Assembly: GCA_035477115.1 (NCBI GenBank)
Contig: DATIKW010000040.1
Span: 1 to 44,373, forward strand
Reading direction: 5' to 3'
DNA: 44,373 nucleotides
Source: UBA995 sp035477115
GTDB taxonomy: Bacteria; Bacillota; Sulfobacillia; UBA995
Shown here: piece after piece, positions 1-11,094 of the stretch
Numbering within the stretch: position 1 is the stretch's first letter
Layout: each line of letters begins with the position of its first letter
The notes under the pieces: generated by a model
Told to the model about the DNA's origin: nothing
The model's input: the letters and a program-made list of their open reading frames with translations, nothing else
Databases searched by the model: none
Made by a program: the position numbers and the translations under genes

Positions 1-2
1 CG

Positions 3-716
3 GCTTACCGGATCTTCTCCACCCTGGTCTTCGCGTCTTTCGCGGTCCTGGCGGTGCTGTACTGGCTGGGTGCGATTACCGGTTGGCCGTGGGTGTGGGC
101 GGCCTCATCCCCCGCCGCCCTGTTCGCGGTCGGGCTGGTCGCGATGTGCCTGGAAGCAGAGATGAGCCCCTTCACGCCCGGGGCCAACGACAACGCGACC
201 GCCGCCGCTCTGGTACTGACGCTGGCCGAGGAGTTCAAGCGCCAGCCGCTCGAACGCACCCGGGTGTGGCTGCTGTGTTCGGGCTGTGAGGAAGCGCTGC
301 ACGAAGGGGCCCAGACTTTCTTCCGGCGGCACCGGGGCGAGTTGCGCCGGCCGCGGGCGATCGCGTTCGAGATGATGGGCTGCAGCGGACCGGGCTGGCT
401 GACCCGCGAGGGAATCCTGTTGCCGCTTCGAGCCGATCCGGAACTGGAGGCGATGGCCGCAGGCGTCGCCGCCTCCCATCCCGAGCTGGGGGCCTACCCG
501 GTCCGCCTCGCCGGCGGGGTCACCGAGGCCGCCGATGCGCGGGCCGCAGGCATACCGGCTATGGCCCTGATGGGGCTAACCCGGCAAGGCAAAGCCCCCT
601 ACTGGCACCTGCCAACCGATACCGTGGACAAACTCGACGACGAAGTCATGGAACGCGCCTATCGTTTCACCCGGGAACTGATCCGGGCCATCGACCAGCG
701 GCCCCGGGGGAACTGA
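3..716 (+). CDS. M28-family aminopeptidase, C-terminal part (5' end outside window)
   Basis: The frame is open from the left edge to a TGA at 714-716, so the N-terminus is missing. The visible part begins with two hydrophobic segments (about 12-54 and 66-125 nt) and then a peptidase domain. The motif GANDNATAA matches the metal-binding Asp segment of M28 zinc peptidases (usually G-x-N-D-N-x-S/T-G). The acidic GCEEALHEG segment fits the Glu-Glu catalytic and ligand pair, and YWHLPTDTVDKLD near the end carries the usual C-terminal His ligand. It is probably a membrane-anchored aminopeptidase; its substrate cannot be told. A GTG at 54 is only an internal candidate start, because hydrophobic coding sequence continues upstream of it. 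The next gene is on the other strand and converges, with 26 nt between. Confidence 0.8.
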   Translation, partial: AYRIFSTLVFASFAVLAVLYWLGAITGWPWVWAASSPAALFAVGLVAMCLEAEMSPFTPGANDNATAAALVLTLAEEFKRQPLERTRVWLLCSGCEEALHEGAQTFFRRHRGELRRPRAIAFEMMGCSGPGWLTREGILLPLRADPELEAMAAGVAASHPELGAYPVRLAGGVTEAADARAAGIPAMALMGLTRQGKAPYWHLPTDTVDKLDDEVMERAYRFTRELIRAIDQRPRGN

Positions 717-742
717 AGCGGCCAAGAGCGTAGAGTCACGCG

Positions 743-1696
743 TCAGTCAGTGTCCGCCGACTCTCCTGCCGCGTCTCCCGAGTCGGCTGCAGCCTTTCGA
801 ACGGTTTCCTCGATCTCGGGCAGGAGCGACCGCAGATCGACGTTGATGACGGGCTGCGCCGCCTTGTCCGAGACGATGCTGACGAGGAGATTGTTGATCA
901 TCGCCACTTTCTCGTAGGCGGACAGTTCCACGCCGGCTTGCGCGTTGATCTGGGTGACGGCAAGCTGGGCGATGCCCACCGCGCCGTCCACGATCTTCTG
1001 CTTGGCGGCAAGGATGGCGCTGGCCTGCTGGCGCTGCAACATGGCGTTGGCCACTTCCGTCGCGTAGGCGAGGTGGGTGAGCCGCGCGTCGATCACTTCC
1101 AGGCCGGCCACCGCCAGGCGAGTCTGCAGATCGTCGTGCAGTTCTCGGGCGATCACGTCGCAGTCGCCGCGCAAGGATACCGCGCCTTGATCATCTCCGA
1201 ACAGGTCGTACGGGTACTTGGCGGCGATCTGGCGCAGGGCGGTCTTGCTCTGAATCTCCACGAACTCCTCGTAGTTTTCGACTTCGAGGATGGCTTTCTC
1301 GGTATCCACCACCCGGAAGACGACCACCGCGGCCACCTCGACCGGGTTGCCTTCGGCATCGTTGACCTTGAGCGTCTTGGTCTTGAAGTTCCGTACCTGT
1401 AAGCTGACCTGCTGCTGGCCGCTCAGGGGCTTGACGAACCAGAAGCCGCTCGTCCGTATGCTGCCTATGTAGCTGCCGAAGTAGGTCACGATCTGGGCAT
1501 GGTTGGGAGGTACGATGGTCAGCCCGGTGAACGCGACGATGAGTAGCAACACAAACAGTACCGCGCCGGCGACTGCCCACGCACCGTGGGCGGGGCCTGC
1601 CCCGAGAACTATGAGGTATATCGCCAGTCCAAGCAGGGCCAGTACCGCGAGCAACACGGGAAAGCCGCTGATCTTCTTTGCCGGGAACTCCTCCAC
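743..1696 (-). CDS. SPFH/band 7 (stomatin-like) membrane protein
   Basis: About 317 aa. Two hydrophobic segments near the N-terminus (GFPVLLAVLALLGLAIYLIV and AVLFVLLLIVAFTGLTIV) are followed by a band-7 domain with the typical TIVPPNHAQIVTYFG entry, the VEVAAVVVFRVVDTEKA strand and the LTHLAYATEVANAMLQRQQA helix. Members are oligomeric membrane scaffolds thought to organise lipid domains or protease complexes; no partner (such as an NfeD protein) lies beside it. The frame also allows a TTG start at 1720, but a GTG at 1696 is preceded by GGGAGGGGG 11 nt upstream and gives a natural N-terminus (MEEFPAKK). The tail is acidic (about 25 residues). Family assignment is firm; the specific role is unknown. 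Confidence 0.85.
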   Translation of the reverse strand: MEEFPAKKISGFPVLLAVLALLGLAIYLIVLGAGPAHGAWAVAGAVLFVLLLIVAFTGLTIVPPNHAQIVTYFGSYIGSIRTSGFWFVKPLSGQQQVSLQVRNFKTKTLKVNDAEGNPVEVAAVVVFRVVDTEKAILEVENYEEFVEIQSKTALRQIAAKYPYDLFGDDQGAVSLRGDCDVIARELHDDLQTRLAVAGLEVIDARLTHLAYATEVANAMLQRQQASAILAAKQKIVDGAVGIAQLAVTQINAQAGVELSAYEKVAMINNLLVSIVSDKAAQPVINVDLRSLLPEIEETVRKAAADSGDAAGESADTD

Positions 1697-1771
1697 GATG
1701 CCCCATGCCCCCTCCCGCAATTTGGGTAGCCGATTTCGTGCCGGTTTTCACTATTCGCGATCGGCATGGCC

Positions 1772-2560
1772 CTATCCTCCGGCGGGAGTTCCCGGCCGGC
1801 GCCTCGTCGCGAGCAGGAACAGGCTACCGGCGATCAGCGCGGCGGCGAGGACCTGGGTGAGGATAAGGCCGGCCCATACCGGCTCCGGGCGCGGGCGGGT
1901 GAAGTCGACCAGCAACCGCACTACGGATACGACTACCATGGTCTTCAGGAAGGCGGTCCCTCCCCGGGTAGGCCGCTTTGCCGCCGCGACCTCCCCACCG
2001 CCCACGGGCTGTGCCTGACCCCAGGCCCAGTGGTAGCTCAGGATGAAGGTGCCGGCGGACACAATTCCCTCATATAGCATGCTCGGGTGGTGAAGGACCG
2101 GGCTGCCGGGGACGGCCATGCCCCACGGCACGGCGGTCGGCAGTCCGTACAGTTCGCGGTTCAGGAAGTTGCCGAGCCGCACGAACACGTGAGCCAGGGG
2201 TATGGCGGGCGCGATGGCATCGGCGAGCGTCCAGAAGGGCTGGGCGGTCGCCCGCGCCGCGATCCAGCCCACGATGAGCATGGCGAAGATGGCGCCGTGG
2301 GAGCCCAGTCCGCCGTACCAGGTCTTGATGATCTCGCCCGGATGCTCGCGGTAGTACGGCCATTCGGCTATCACGTAGGCCGCGCGGGCGCCGATGAGGA
2401 TCGTGGGCACGAAGAGCAGCGCCAGGCCGTCGAACACCTCCGGGTTGAGCCCTAGCCGGATCACCAGTCGGCGGGCCACCAGGAAGCCGGCGAGCACCGC
2501 CAGCGCCACCAAGATCCCGTACCAGTACAGGGTGAACGGTCCGATGCGAAGGGCAACCAT
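1772..2560 (-). CDS. lgt: Prolipoprotein diacylglyceryl transferase
   Basis: 262 aa, the usual length. Lgt moves diacylglycerol from phosphatidylglycerol to the lipobox cysteine of prelipoproteins in the cytoplasmic membrane. Visible family motifs are GGLGSHGAI (catalytic His region), RLGNFLNRELYG (the phosphatidylglycerol-binding Lgt signature), HPSMLYEG, and a late RLLVDFTRPRPEP block. About seven membrane segments are evident. The ATG at 2560 has GGGAGG about 10 nt upstream. A substrate of this pathway is encoded in the same window: the lipoprotein at 35927-36868 has an LLLAGC lipobox. Lgt is divergent from the YyaL-like gene, with 184 nt between starts and no obvious strong promoter in the gap. 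Confidence 0.95.
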   Translation of the reverse strand: MVALRIGPFTLYWYGILVALAVLAGFLVARRLVIRLGLNPEVFDGLALLFVPTILIGARAAYVIAEWPYYREHPGEIIKTWYGGLGSHGAIFAMLIVGWIAARATAQPFWTLADAIAPAIPLAHVFVRLGNFLNRELYGLPTAVPWGMAVPGSPVLHHPSMLYEGIVSAGTFILSYHWAWGQAQPVGGGEVAAAKRPTRGGTAFLKTMVVVSVVRLLVDFTRPRPEPVWAGLILTQVLAAALIAGSLFLLATRRRPGTPAGG

Positions 2561-2744
2561 GGGCGCACTTCCTCCCGGTCTTCGTGGGACATGCGGGACT
2601 GGCGGCGTGATTTCGTCGCCCGCCCGGCGGTCACCTTTCAGGGTGAGGATGCCGCGGGGGACGGCGGCCGATTACCGGGGTTCGGGGCCGCGCCGCCCCC
2701 GACAGGTATTCCCCGTGGCATCCGGGAAACATAGTCGAGAGACC

Positions 2745-4817
<2,073 letters not shown>

Positions 4818-5150
4818 CCGGGCCGGCCGGCCGCCCTTTCGCGGGTGGGGCGGGTTCGGAACCCACCCCTACCACTGCCGCGGGGCCCGATGGCGACCAC
4901 GACGATGGTCCGGGCCAGGCGGTCGACCCGCAGCAGCGCCCGCCAGTCACCCGCGCGCAGGCATCTGTGTCCGACACTGACCGGCTGTGCTGCGCGTGCT
5001 GGCGGGTCCTTACGGTCCTGGCGCAATCCTCCTGCCATCGAGGGTGAGGACCCGATCGAATGAGTGGTGATACCTCTCCCCGCCATGCATGATGGTCACC
5101 GTGGTCACCGCCCGCCAGGAGTAGCTCAAATAGCGGTGGTTGGAGTAGTG
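4818..5150. other. Intergenic gap between convergent genes, with one palindromic repeat
   Basis: 333 nt between the YyaL-like gene and the converging ABC permease. It holds one degenerate copy of the 29-bp palindrome at 4845-4872. Short frames cross the gap, but none has a good ribosome-binding site or recognisable protein content. No poly-T-tailed hairpin stands out. Confidence 0.6.
4845..4872. repeat. Intergenic palindromic repeat, degenerate copy
   Basis: 28 bp: left arm GTGGGGCGGGTT, centre CGG, right arm AACCCACCCCTAC. Compared with the perfect copies it lacks one A in the left arm and has a G-to-A change in the right arm. The centre CGG is the reverse complement of the CCG at 29279 and 32400, so it lies in the opposite orientation. 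Confidence 0.8.
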
Positions 5151-5948
5151 CTAATCCACACGCCAGTCCAGCCTCCTGGTGCCCAAGAACAGGAAGACAA
5201 CTGCGAACAAGACCACCACCCCCAAGTCGGCCAGCACCCCTGGGTCGGACCGGCCCGCCAGCGCCGCCCGGAAAGCATCGGCTGCATAGCTGGTGGGCAG
5301 AAGCTTGGAGGTGTAGCGCAGGACCAGCGGGAGGTTCTCGTAGGGGATCAGGAGCGGCGACATGAACATCACCACCAGCATGGCGATGCTGTTCATCATG
5401 TTGGCGTGGTGGCCATTCCTGGCATGCACGCCCATGACCACTCCCAGCCCAGCCATGGACAGTGCCGAGGCCACCATGATGGGCAGGATCAGCGGGTTGA
5501 ACACCACCGGGAAGTCCAGCCATATGGCGCCGATGAGGATCGTGAACAGCATGCCGGGGATAGTGAAGATCGTAGATACGCTCACGAAGGCCAAGATCAG
5601 CTGGAGTTTGGAGAAGGGCAAGGTGGCGTAGTACTCCAGGTCATTTCGCTGGCGCCCCCAGGCCAGGTCGTTGTTCAGGGATTGGAGGGGCCCCACCACC
5701 AGGGTGACAATGGCGTTGCCGGCCGTGACGTAGAGCGCGCCAGCCGGGTCGCGCACAGCACCGATCATCCTCATGAACGCCAGGATGGCCAAGGGGAAGA
5801 GAGGCCCCAGGATCGCGTGGAAGTACCACTCGTTGCGCACGTTGGCCCAGCGGATGAAGAACAGATCGCAGTACACGGACACCCAACGGCGAAGGCCGGC
5901 CAGACGGTGTACGAGCGCGGGTTCAACCGGCGGCGTCGACGGCGACAA
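5151..5948 (-). CDS. ABC-2 type transporter permease
   Basis: About 265 aa with six hydrophobic segments, for example FPLAILAFMRMIGAV, ILAFVSVSTIFTIPGMLFTI, LILPIMVASALSMAGLGVVM and LGVVVLFAVVFLFLGT, as in ABC-2 export permeases. The motif MSPLLIPYENLPLVLRYTSKLLPTSY is typical of the family near the fifth to sixth helix. No ATG is suitable. A TTG at 5948 has GGGAGGAGGG ending 6 nt upstream and overlaps the end of the ATPase gene by 26 nt, so translation is probably coupled. The open frame continues to 6080, but that part lies inside the ATPase and reads as out-of-frame sequence. With the next gene it forms an exporter of unknown cargo. Confidence 0.87.
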   Translation of the reverse strand: MSPSTPPVEPALVHRLAGLRRWVSVYCDLFFIRWANVRNEWYFHAILGPLFPLAILAFMRMIGAVRDPAGALYVTAGNAIVTLVVGPLQSLNNDLAWGRQRNDLEYYATLPFSKLQLILAFVSVSTIFTIPGMLFTILIGAIWLDFPVVFNPLILPIMVASALSMAGLGVVMGVHARNGHHANMMNSIAMLVVMFMSPLLIPYENLPLVLRYTSKLLPTSYAADAFRAALAGRSDPGVLADLGVVVLFAVVFLFLGTRRLDWRVD

Positions 5949-6909
5949 GCCTATCCCCTCCTCCCAGGCGGAAATACACGTCCTCCAAAGTGGGTGCTTG
6001 GACACGTAGGTCCTCCACCACCCCGAAGCCGATGCGACTCGTGACCCGGCCGATCTCCGTGTCGATCGTGCCCGGGTCAACCCAAGTGGTGTAGCGCCCC
6101 CGTCCGGTGCTCACGGACGCGGGCAGGCCGGATCCGTCGATTAACCTGCGCTGGGTGTCCTCGTCCACGTCCTGCTTGAAGGTGATTTGCAGGCGCATTC
6201 TCGCGTCGACCTGGGCTTTAAGCTCCGAGGCGGTGCCCATGGCCAGAATCCGTCCAAAGTTGATGATGCCCACCCGGCGTAGCACCTTCTCGGCCTCTAA
6301 CACATTGTGGGTGACCAGGATGATGGTGGTCCCCCGCTCGCCATTGATGGATACCAGTTTATCCCATACCTGCTGTCTGTGCCTGGGGTCCAGGTCGTTG
6401 GTGGGTTCGTCCAAGATGAGGATGGGACAGCGCCCGGTAAGCGCCATGCAGAACGACGTTAGCCGCTGTTCCCCTCCCGAGAGCTTCCCGATCACCCTCC
6501 GGGCGACCCGCCCCAAGCTGAACTCGTCGATTAAGGCGCGCCCGGCCGCTCGGGCGTCCGGCCGGGACATGCCCCTCAAATGCCCGGTAATGGCCAGTGC
6601 TTCCTCCACCGTCAGGTCTGCGAGGGCCATGGGGCGTTGGGTCATGTATGACACCAGGTAAGGGATGATCTCGGTGTTCCCTGACAGCCGGTGGCCCATG
6701 AGTTCAATGTGGCCGGCCGTGGGGGCCACCAGCCCCACGAGCTGCCTGATCAGGGTGCTCTTGCCCGCCCCGTTGGGGCCGAGCAGGCCGAAGATCTCCT
6801 GCTGGGGAATGGAGAAGGTGATTTGGTCGTTGGCCAGCACATTGCCCCGGGGGTAAATCTTGGTCAGACCCTCCACCCGGTAGGCGGGCGGACCCAATCC
6901 CGTTGCCAT
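5923..6909 (-). CDS. ABC transporter ATP-binding protein (exporter type)
   Basis: 328 aa. Walker A is GPNGAGKST, the signature motif is LSGGEQR, Walker B is ILILDEPTNDLDP and the switch His sits in ILVTHNVLEAEKV. The C-terminal 90 residues (MRLQITFKQDVDEDTQRRL onward) match the extra domain common in ABC-2 exporter ATPases of the CcmA/DrrA type. Start ATG at 6909 with GGGAGGG 7 nt upstream. The gene is followed by its permease with a 26-nt overlap. Cargo is not deducible; daunorubicin/DrrA-like or lipid/antibiotic export are family possibilities only. Confidence 0.92.
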   Translation of the reverse strand: MATGLGPPAYRVEGLTKIYPRGNVLANDQITFSIPQQEIFGLLGPNGAGKSTLIRQLVGLVAPTAGHIELMGHRLSGNTEIIPYLVSYMTQRPMALADLTVEEALAITGHLRGMSRPDARAAGRALIDEFSLGRVARRVIGKLSGGEQRLTSFCMALTGRCPILILDEPTNDLDPRHRQQVWDKLVSINGERGTTIILVTHNVLEAEKVLRRVGIINFGRILAMGTASELKAQVDARMRLQITFKQDVDEDTQRRLIDGSGLPASVSTGRGRYTTWVDPGTIDTEIGRVTSRIGFGVVEDLRVQAPTLEDVYFRLGGGDRLVAVDAAG

Positions 6910-7328
6910 CCGCTATCCCTCCCGGACCGGCTTGGTGACCCACCGGTAGATACGGATAGATCTTCTGGCGGAGTTGCCCGGTTTCCTGGACGACATTGGG
7001 CTTCACTTCTCACGGCCCCCCGCCTCCCGCCGGGATTGGCGGTAGTTGTCGACAAATTGCGACGGGGTGCGACAACCGCTTCAGCTCAGGGCGGCGGAAG
7101 TGATCGGTGATGGCGTCACGCCGGGCGCGGACATGTGCCTCATACTCCGAGCCATGGCAGATGGCGGCAACGGGTGAGCGGTCGAACGGTCATGGGCCAA
7201 CAGGCCGTCGCCAAGGGCCTCCGGCCGGCTTGCCGGCAACTCAAAGTCGCCAATCGACCGTCGCGGGCCGCGGGACATGGCCGCCGAGCGGGCCTGGAAC
7301 TCACGCCTACACTCGAATCCGGCCCCGA
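6910..7328. other. Intergenic gap upstream of the ABC exporter
   Basis: 419 nt between the ABC ATPase start and the dapA stop; both genes run leftward. It should hold the dapA-operon terminator and the exporter promoter, but no hairpin with a T-run and no convincing -35/-10 pair was found. A short palindrome TTGTCGACAA-like sequence lies near 7046-7056. Frames that cross the gap are continuations of out-of-frame dapA sequence. Confidence 0.5.
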
Positions 7329-8210
7329 TCACCCCGCGAGCAGCTTGAGGTCCGCCAGGATCGCCTTCAAGGTCTCCAACTCCGCGGCGGTCGCCTCTAC
7401 CAGCGGCAGGCGCGGCGGCCCCACGGCGAAGCCGGCCAGCGCCAGCGCCGCCTTGACCGGCACGGGATTGGTGGTCAGGAACAAGCCCCGGAACAGCGGG
7501 AACAACCGCTGATGGATGGCCGCCGCCTCGTCCACTTCGCCCGAGCAATGGGCCTGCATCATGCGGCGCAGGGCGCCCGCCACCAGGTGGGAGGCGACGC
7601 TCACCACCCCCTTGCCCCCCACCGCCAGGATGGGCAGGGTGAGGCTGTCGTCGCCGGACAGCACCTCCACGGCGGTCTCCCGGACGGCCAGCACGTACTC
7701 GGAAGCCTGGTCGAGGCTCCCCCCGGCCTCCTTGACCCAACGCAGGTTGCCCAGGCGGGCCAGCCGCGCCAGCGTCGAGGGGAGGAGGTTGGCACCCGTC
7801 CGGCCGGGGACGTTGTAGATCATCAACGGGACGGTCGAGGCATCGGCTACCGAGGCGAAATGGCGGTACATGCCTTCCTGGGAAGGCTTGTTGTAGTAAG
7901 GCACCACCACCATGCAGCCGTGGACGCCGGCGCCTGCCGCCTCGCGGGTCAGGGCGACGGTGGCGGCGGTGCAGTTGGAGCCGGTGGAGGCGACCACGGC
8001 GGCCCGGTCGCCGACCCGGGCGACGACCGTTTCCAGCAGCCGGAGGCGCTCGCTCGGTTCCAGCACCGCTCCCTCGCCGGTACTGCCGGCCACCACCAGG
8101 CCGTCCGACCCCTGCTCCACCAGACGTGCCGCCAGATCGCCCGCGCGCCCATAGTCCACTTGCAGGCGGTCGTCAAACGGTGTCACCATGGCCGTGAACA
8201 GGCGGGTCAT
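7329..8210 (-). CDS. dapA: 4-hydroxy-tetrahydrodipicolinate synthase
   Basis: 293 aa, the normal size. It condenses pyruvate with aspartate semialdehyde, the first step of the diaminopimelate/lysine and dipicolinate branch. The TIM-barrel signature residues are visible: GSTGEGAVL, the YNVPGRTG segment with the catalytic Tyr/Arg, and WVKEAGGSLDQ with the Schiff-base Lys. VVPYYNKPSQEGMYRHF is also typical. Start ATG at 8210 overlaps the dapG stop as ATGA, so it is translationally coupled and last in the six-gene operon. The longer frame to 8543 is out-of-frame dapG. Confidence 0.96.
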   Translation of the reverse strand: MTRLFTAMVTPFDDRLQVDYGRAGDLAARLVEQGSDGLVVAGSTGEGAVLEPSERLRLLETVVARVGDRAAVVASTGSNCTAATVALTREAAGAGVHGCMVVVPYYNKPSQEGMYRHFASVADASTVPLMIYNVPGRTGANLLPSTLARLARLGNLRWVKEAGGSLDQASEYVLAVRETAVEVLSGDDSLTLPILAVGGKGVVSVASHLVAGALRRMMQAHCSGEVDEAAAIHQRLFPLFRGLFLTTNPVPVKAALALAGFAVGPPRLPLVEATAAELETLKAILADLKLLAG

Positions 8211-9466
8211 GGGTATTGGTCCTCCTCTGCTCCTCGGGTTACGACCTCGAGCACCGGTTCGGCGCCCAGGTCGAAAGTTCCATGCAGGGCCCTGACCGCC
8301 TTGACGAGGTCCTCCTGCGCGACCAGGCAAGATATCGTCAGGTGGGAGTCGGAAGTCTGCAGGATCTCCACGCCCGCGCCGTGCAGTGCTTCCACGACTC
8401 GGGCCATGACTCCCGGCCGGCCGCGCATCCCCATGCCCACGATCGACACCTTCGCGCAATGGTCGCGGCGGGCCACGGCAAGTCCGCACTCCTGCATCCG
8501 TTCCGCCGCCCGATCGGCGAGATGCTGATTCACGATGAAACACTGGCGGTCGGGGGAGGCGTTGATCAGGTCGACGCTGATCCCCGCATCGGCCAGCGAA
8601 CGGAAGACCACCAACGCCAGGTCGGCCCGGGCGCCTTCCGGCGGGGCAGTGACGGTCAACTGCGCCATGCCCGACAGGTGGGTCACGCCGGTGACCACCC
8701 GGTCGTCCCGCACATCGGTGAGGCCGGGGCCGGCAATGAGGGTGCCGGCGCCCCCCAGGGGCGAGCGGACCAGGACGGGAGTGCCCTGATGCATGCTGAT
8801 GTCCACGGCCCGGGGGTGAACGACCTTCGCCCCTTCCCGGGCCATCTGGGCTATTTCCTGGTAGTTCATCACCCGGAGCGTGCGCGCATCGGGCACCAGG
8901 ACCGGGTCGGCCGTCTTCACTCCATCCACGTCGGTGTATATCTCCAGCCGTTCGGCGCCCAGCGCCGCCGCCAGCGCCGCCGCGGTCGTATCCGACCCCC
9001 CTCGGCCCAGGGTGGTCACGTCGCCGGTCTCGGTGACTCCCTGGAACCCGGCGACTACCACTACCCGCCCCTCGGCGACATGCCGCAGGAGATGGCCGGG
9101 ATCGACGCGGATGACCCTGGCATCGGAGAAGTTCAAATCGGTAATGATCCCCGCCTGACCTCCGGAAAGCGCCATGGCGTCGATGCCGGACGCCCGCAGC
9201 GTGTTGGCGATGAGCACCGCCGAGATCACCTCGCCGCAGGAGATGAGCAGGTCCATCTCCCGCGGCGCCGTCTCGGGGTAGATCTGCAGGGCAAGCTGGA
9301 TGAACGTGTCGGTCGCGTAGGGATCGCCGGCCCGCCCCATGGCGGATACGACCACTACCGGGTGGTAGCCCTTCGCCATGGCTTCCCCGACCAGTTCCGC
9401 CAGCCTGGCGCGTTGCCGGGGCGTGGCCACGGACGTCCCCCCGAATTTCTGGACGATCAGCCGCAA
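8207..9466 (-). CDS. dapG: Aspartate kinase
   Basis: About 419 aa. It phosphorylates aspartate as the first committed step toward DAP, lysine, threonine and dipicolinate. The N-terminus carries KFGGTSV at residues 7-13; LGRGGSDTTAAALA and YTDVDGVKTADP complete the kinase domain. Two C-terminal ACT domains (from roughly residue 265; SLADAGISVDLIN and VVEALHGAGVEILQTSDS) suggest allosteric control. The start is a TTG at 9466, 8 nt after GAGGGG, inside the gap after asd. The open frame runs on to 10111, but that part is antisense-frame shadow of asd. The symbol dapG is used because the gene lies between asd and dapA, as in Bacillus. Confidence 0.94.
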   Translation of the reverse strand: MRLIVQKFGGTSVATPRQRARLAELVGEAMAKGYHPVVVVSAMGRAGDPYATDTFIQLALQIYPETAPREMDLLISCGEVISAVLIANTLRASGIDAMALSGGQAGIITDLNFSDARVIRVDPGHLLRHVAEGRVVVVAGFQGVTETGDVTTLGRGGSDTTAAALAAALGAERLEIYTDVDGVKTADPVLVPDARTLRVMNYQEIAQMAREGAKVVHPRAVDISMHQGTPVLVRSPLGGAGTLIAGPGLTDVRDDRVVTGVTHLSGMAQLTVTAPPEGARADLALVVFRSLADAGISVDLINASPDRQCFIVNQHLADRAAERMQECGLAVARRDHCAKVSIVGMGMRGRPGVMARVVEALHGAGVEILQTSDSHLTISCLVAQEDLVKAVRALHGTFDLGAEPVLEVVTRGAEEDQYP

Positions 9467-9471
9467 GCTAA

Positions 9472-10473
9472 CTACCCCTCTCGCTGCAAGAACTCGGCGA
9501 TCTGAACCGCGTTGGTGGCGGCGCCCTTCCGCAGGTTGTCGGCGGCGACCCAGAGGTCCAGCCCCCGGTCCTGGGAGGGATCCTCGCGGACCCGGCCGAC
9601 GAATACTTCGTCGCGCCCCTCGACCATCAGCGGCGTGGGGTAGTCCTGATCGAGGACGATGATGCCCGGCCCCGCGCGCAAGCACTGCACCGCTTCCGCC
9701 CGCGACATGCGCCGCTCCAACTCCACATTGACCGCTGCGCAGTGCCCCACGAACACGGGGACGCGCGCCGTCGTGGCGGTGATGCGAAGGTCGGGCAACT
9801 CCAAGATCCGGCGGGTCTCTTCGATGAGCTTGACTTCTTCCCGGGAGTAGCCGTCGGCTCCGAACTCCTCGATCTGCGGGAAGAGGTTGAAAGCGATCGG
9901 GTGCGGGTATACATCCGGGCAAACTTCCCCGCCGGCGAGGACGGCGCGAGCTTGCTCCTTGAGTTCGGTCACGGCTTCCCGGCCGGTGCCCGATACCGAC
10001 TGGTAGGTGCTGACCACCACCCGCCGGAGGCCGGCGGCGCGGTGCAGGGGCGAGATCGCCACCACGAGCTGGATGGTGGAGCAGTTTGGGCTGGCGACGA
10101 TCCGCGGGCACCCCTTCAATACCTGCGGGTTCACTTCGGGTACGGCGAGGGGGATGCCCGGGTCGCGGCGAAACGCGCTCGACTTGTCGATTACCACGCA
10201 GCCCCGGGCGGCTGCCAGCGGCGCCAGCGTCTCGGCCACGTCCGCGCCGGCGCAGAAGAATGCCAGGTCGAGGTCGGCGAAAACCCCGGGAGTCGCCTCC
10301 TCGAGCGGCAGGTCGTCCCCCCGGAAGCGGATGGCGTTGCCCGCGGACCGCCCACTGGCGAACACCCGTAGCTCGGCCAAGGGAAACGATCGCTGCTCCA
10401 GCACTCGCAGCAACTCTCCGCCAACCAGCCCCGTGGCCCCCACCACGCCCACTCGTATCCGCTGTGCCGCCAT
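9472..10473 (-). CDS. asd: Aspartate-semialdehyde dehydrogenase
   Basis: 333 aa. It reduces aspartyl phosphate to aspartate semialdehyde with NADPH. VGVVGATGLVGGELL is the dinucleotide-binding loop; the active-site Cys lies in ASPNCSTIQL; DKSSAFR and YPHPIAFNLFPQ are further family blocks. The ATG at 10473 has AGGAGG 8 nt upstream and is preferred over a GTG at 10482 that sits right on that site. It lies between dpaB and dapG, the same order as Bacillus spoVFA-spoVFB-asd-dapG-dapA. Confidence 0.96.
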   Translation of the reverse strand: MAAQRIRVGVVGATGLVGGELLRVLEQRSFPLAELRVFASGRSAGNAIRFRGDDLPLEEATPGVFADLDLAFFCAGADVAETLAPLAAARGCVVIDKSSAFRRDPGIPLAVPEVNPQVLKGCPRIVASPNCSTIQLVVAISPLHRAAGLRRVVVSTYQSVSGTGREAVTELKEQARAVLAGGEVCPDVYPHPIAFNLFPQIEEFGADGYSREEVKLIEETRRILELPDLRITATTARVPVFVGHCAAVNVELERRMSRAEAVQCLRAGPGIIVLDQDYPTPLMVEGRDEVFVGRVREDPSQDRGLDLWVAADNLRKGAATNAVQIAEFLQREG

Positions 10474-10485
10474 GGCCGGCACCTC

Positions 10486-11094
10486 CTACTCCCCGGCCGC
10501 CGGTGCGCGATGCCTGGCCACCAGGATCGGCTGCAGTTGCCGGCCTTCCAGCGCCGCCTGGACCGCAGGCAGGATCAGCCGCTCATCGGCGTCAAGAGAG
10601 TTCGGTTTCCCGTGGGGGTTATCCTGGCCGAACGGCACGAAATAGATGTTACGGGCGGCCAGCAGGATGCCCAGGTTGCGAGCGTTAAGGCCCAGCCCGT
10701 CATTGGTGGAGATGGCGAGAACTACCGGGCGGCCGTTCCGCAACTGAGCCTTGGCGGCCATCGCCACCGGGGTGTCGGTGACGGCTCCGGCCAGCTTGGC
10801 CAAAGTGTTCCCGGTGCACGGGGCGATCACGAGGACGTCGAGTAGCCGGCGGGGTCCGATGGGCTCCACTTCCTGAAACGTGGTCAGCGGCTCGCGCCCG
10901 GCGAGGCGCCGGATTCGCTCCCGCCACTCGGCGGCCTTTCCATAGGTTGTGTCCAAGAAGGCCACGGCGGGCGACAGGATGGGCGTCACCTCGGCCCCCT
11001 CGGCCGCCAGTCGCTCGAGTTCCGGTAACACCCGGCTCAGGGTGCAGTGGGAGCCGGTCAGGGCAAAACCGACCCTGGTCCCCGTCAGAGACAT
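10486..11094 (-). CDS. dpaB: Dipicolinate synthase subunit B
   Basis: 202 aa flavoprotein-like subunit (SpoVFB). With DpaA it converts dihydrodipicolinate to dipicolinic acid in the mother cell during sporulation. The fold signature is of the flavoprotein/decarboxylase type: GFALTGSHCTL at the N-terminus, VIAPCTGNTLAKLAGAVTDTPVAMAAKA in the middle and the FVPFGQDNP segment, all typical for this subunit. The start overlaps the end of dpaA by 10 nt. Its presence is the strongest single sign that the organism forms endospores. Confidence 0.94.
   Translation of the reverse strand: MSLTGTRVGFALTGSHCTLSRVLPELERLAAEGAEVTPILSPAVAFLDTTYGKAAEWRERIRRLAGREPLTTFQEVEPIGPRRLLDVLVIAPCTGNTLAKLAGAVTDTPVAMAAKAQLRNGRPVVLAISTNDGLGLNARNLGILLAARNIYFVPFGQDNPHGKPNSLDADERLILPAVQAALEGRQLQPILVARHRAPAAGE

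Noticed and set aside
2394..2744. N-terminal extension of the YyaL-like gene
   Set aside because: It is antisense to lgt, has no domain content and no ribosome-binding site; the conserved N-terminus starts at the ATG at 2745.
7081..7740. Minus-strand frame running from dapA into the gap before the ABC exporter
   Set aside because: Out of frame with dapA over most of its length; the part in the gap (to 7300) has low-information residues and no start signal.
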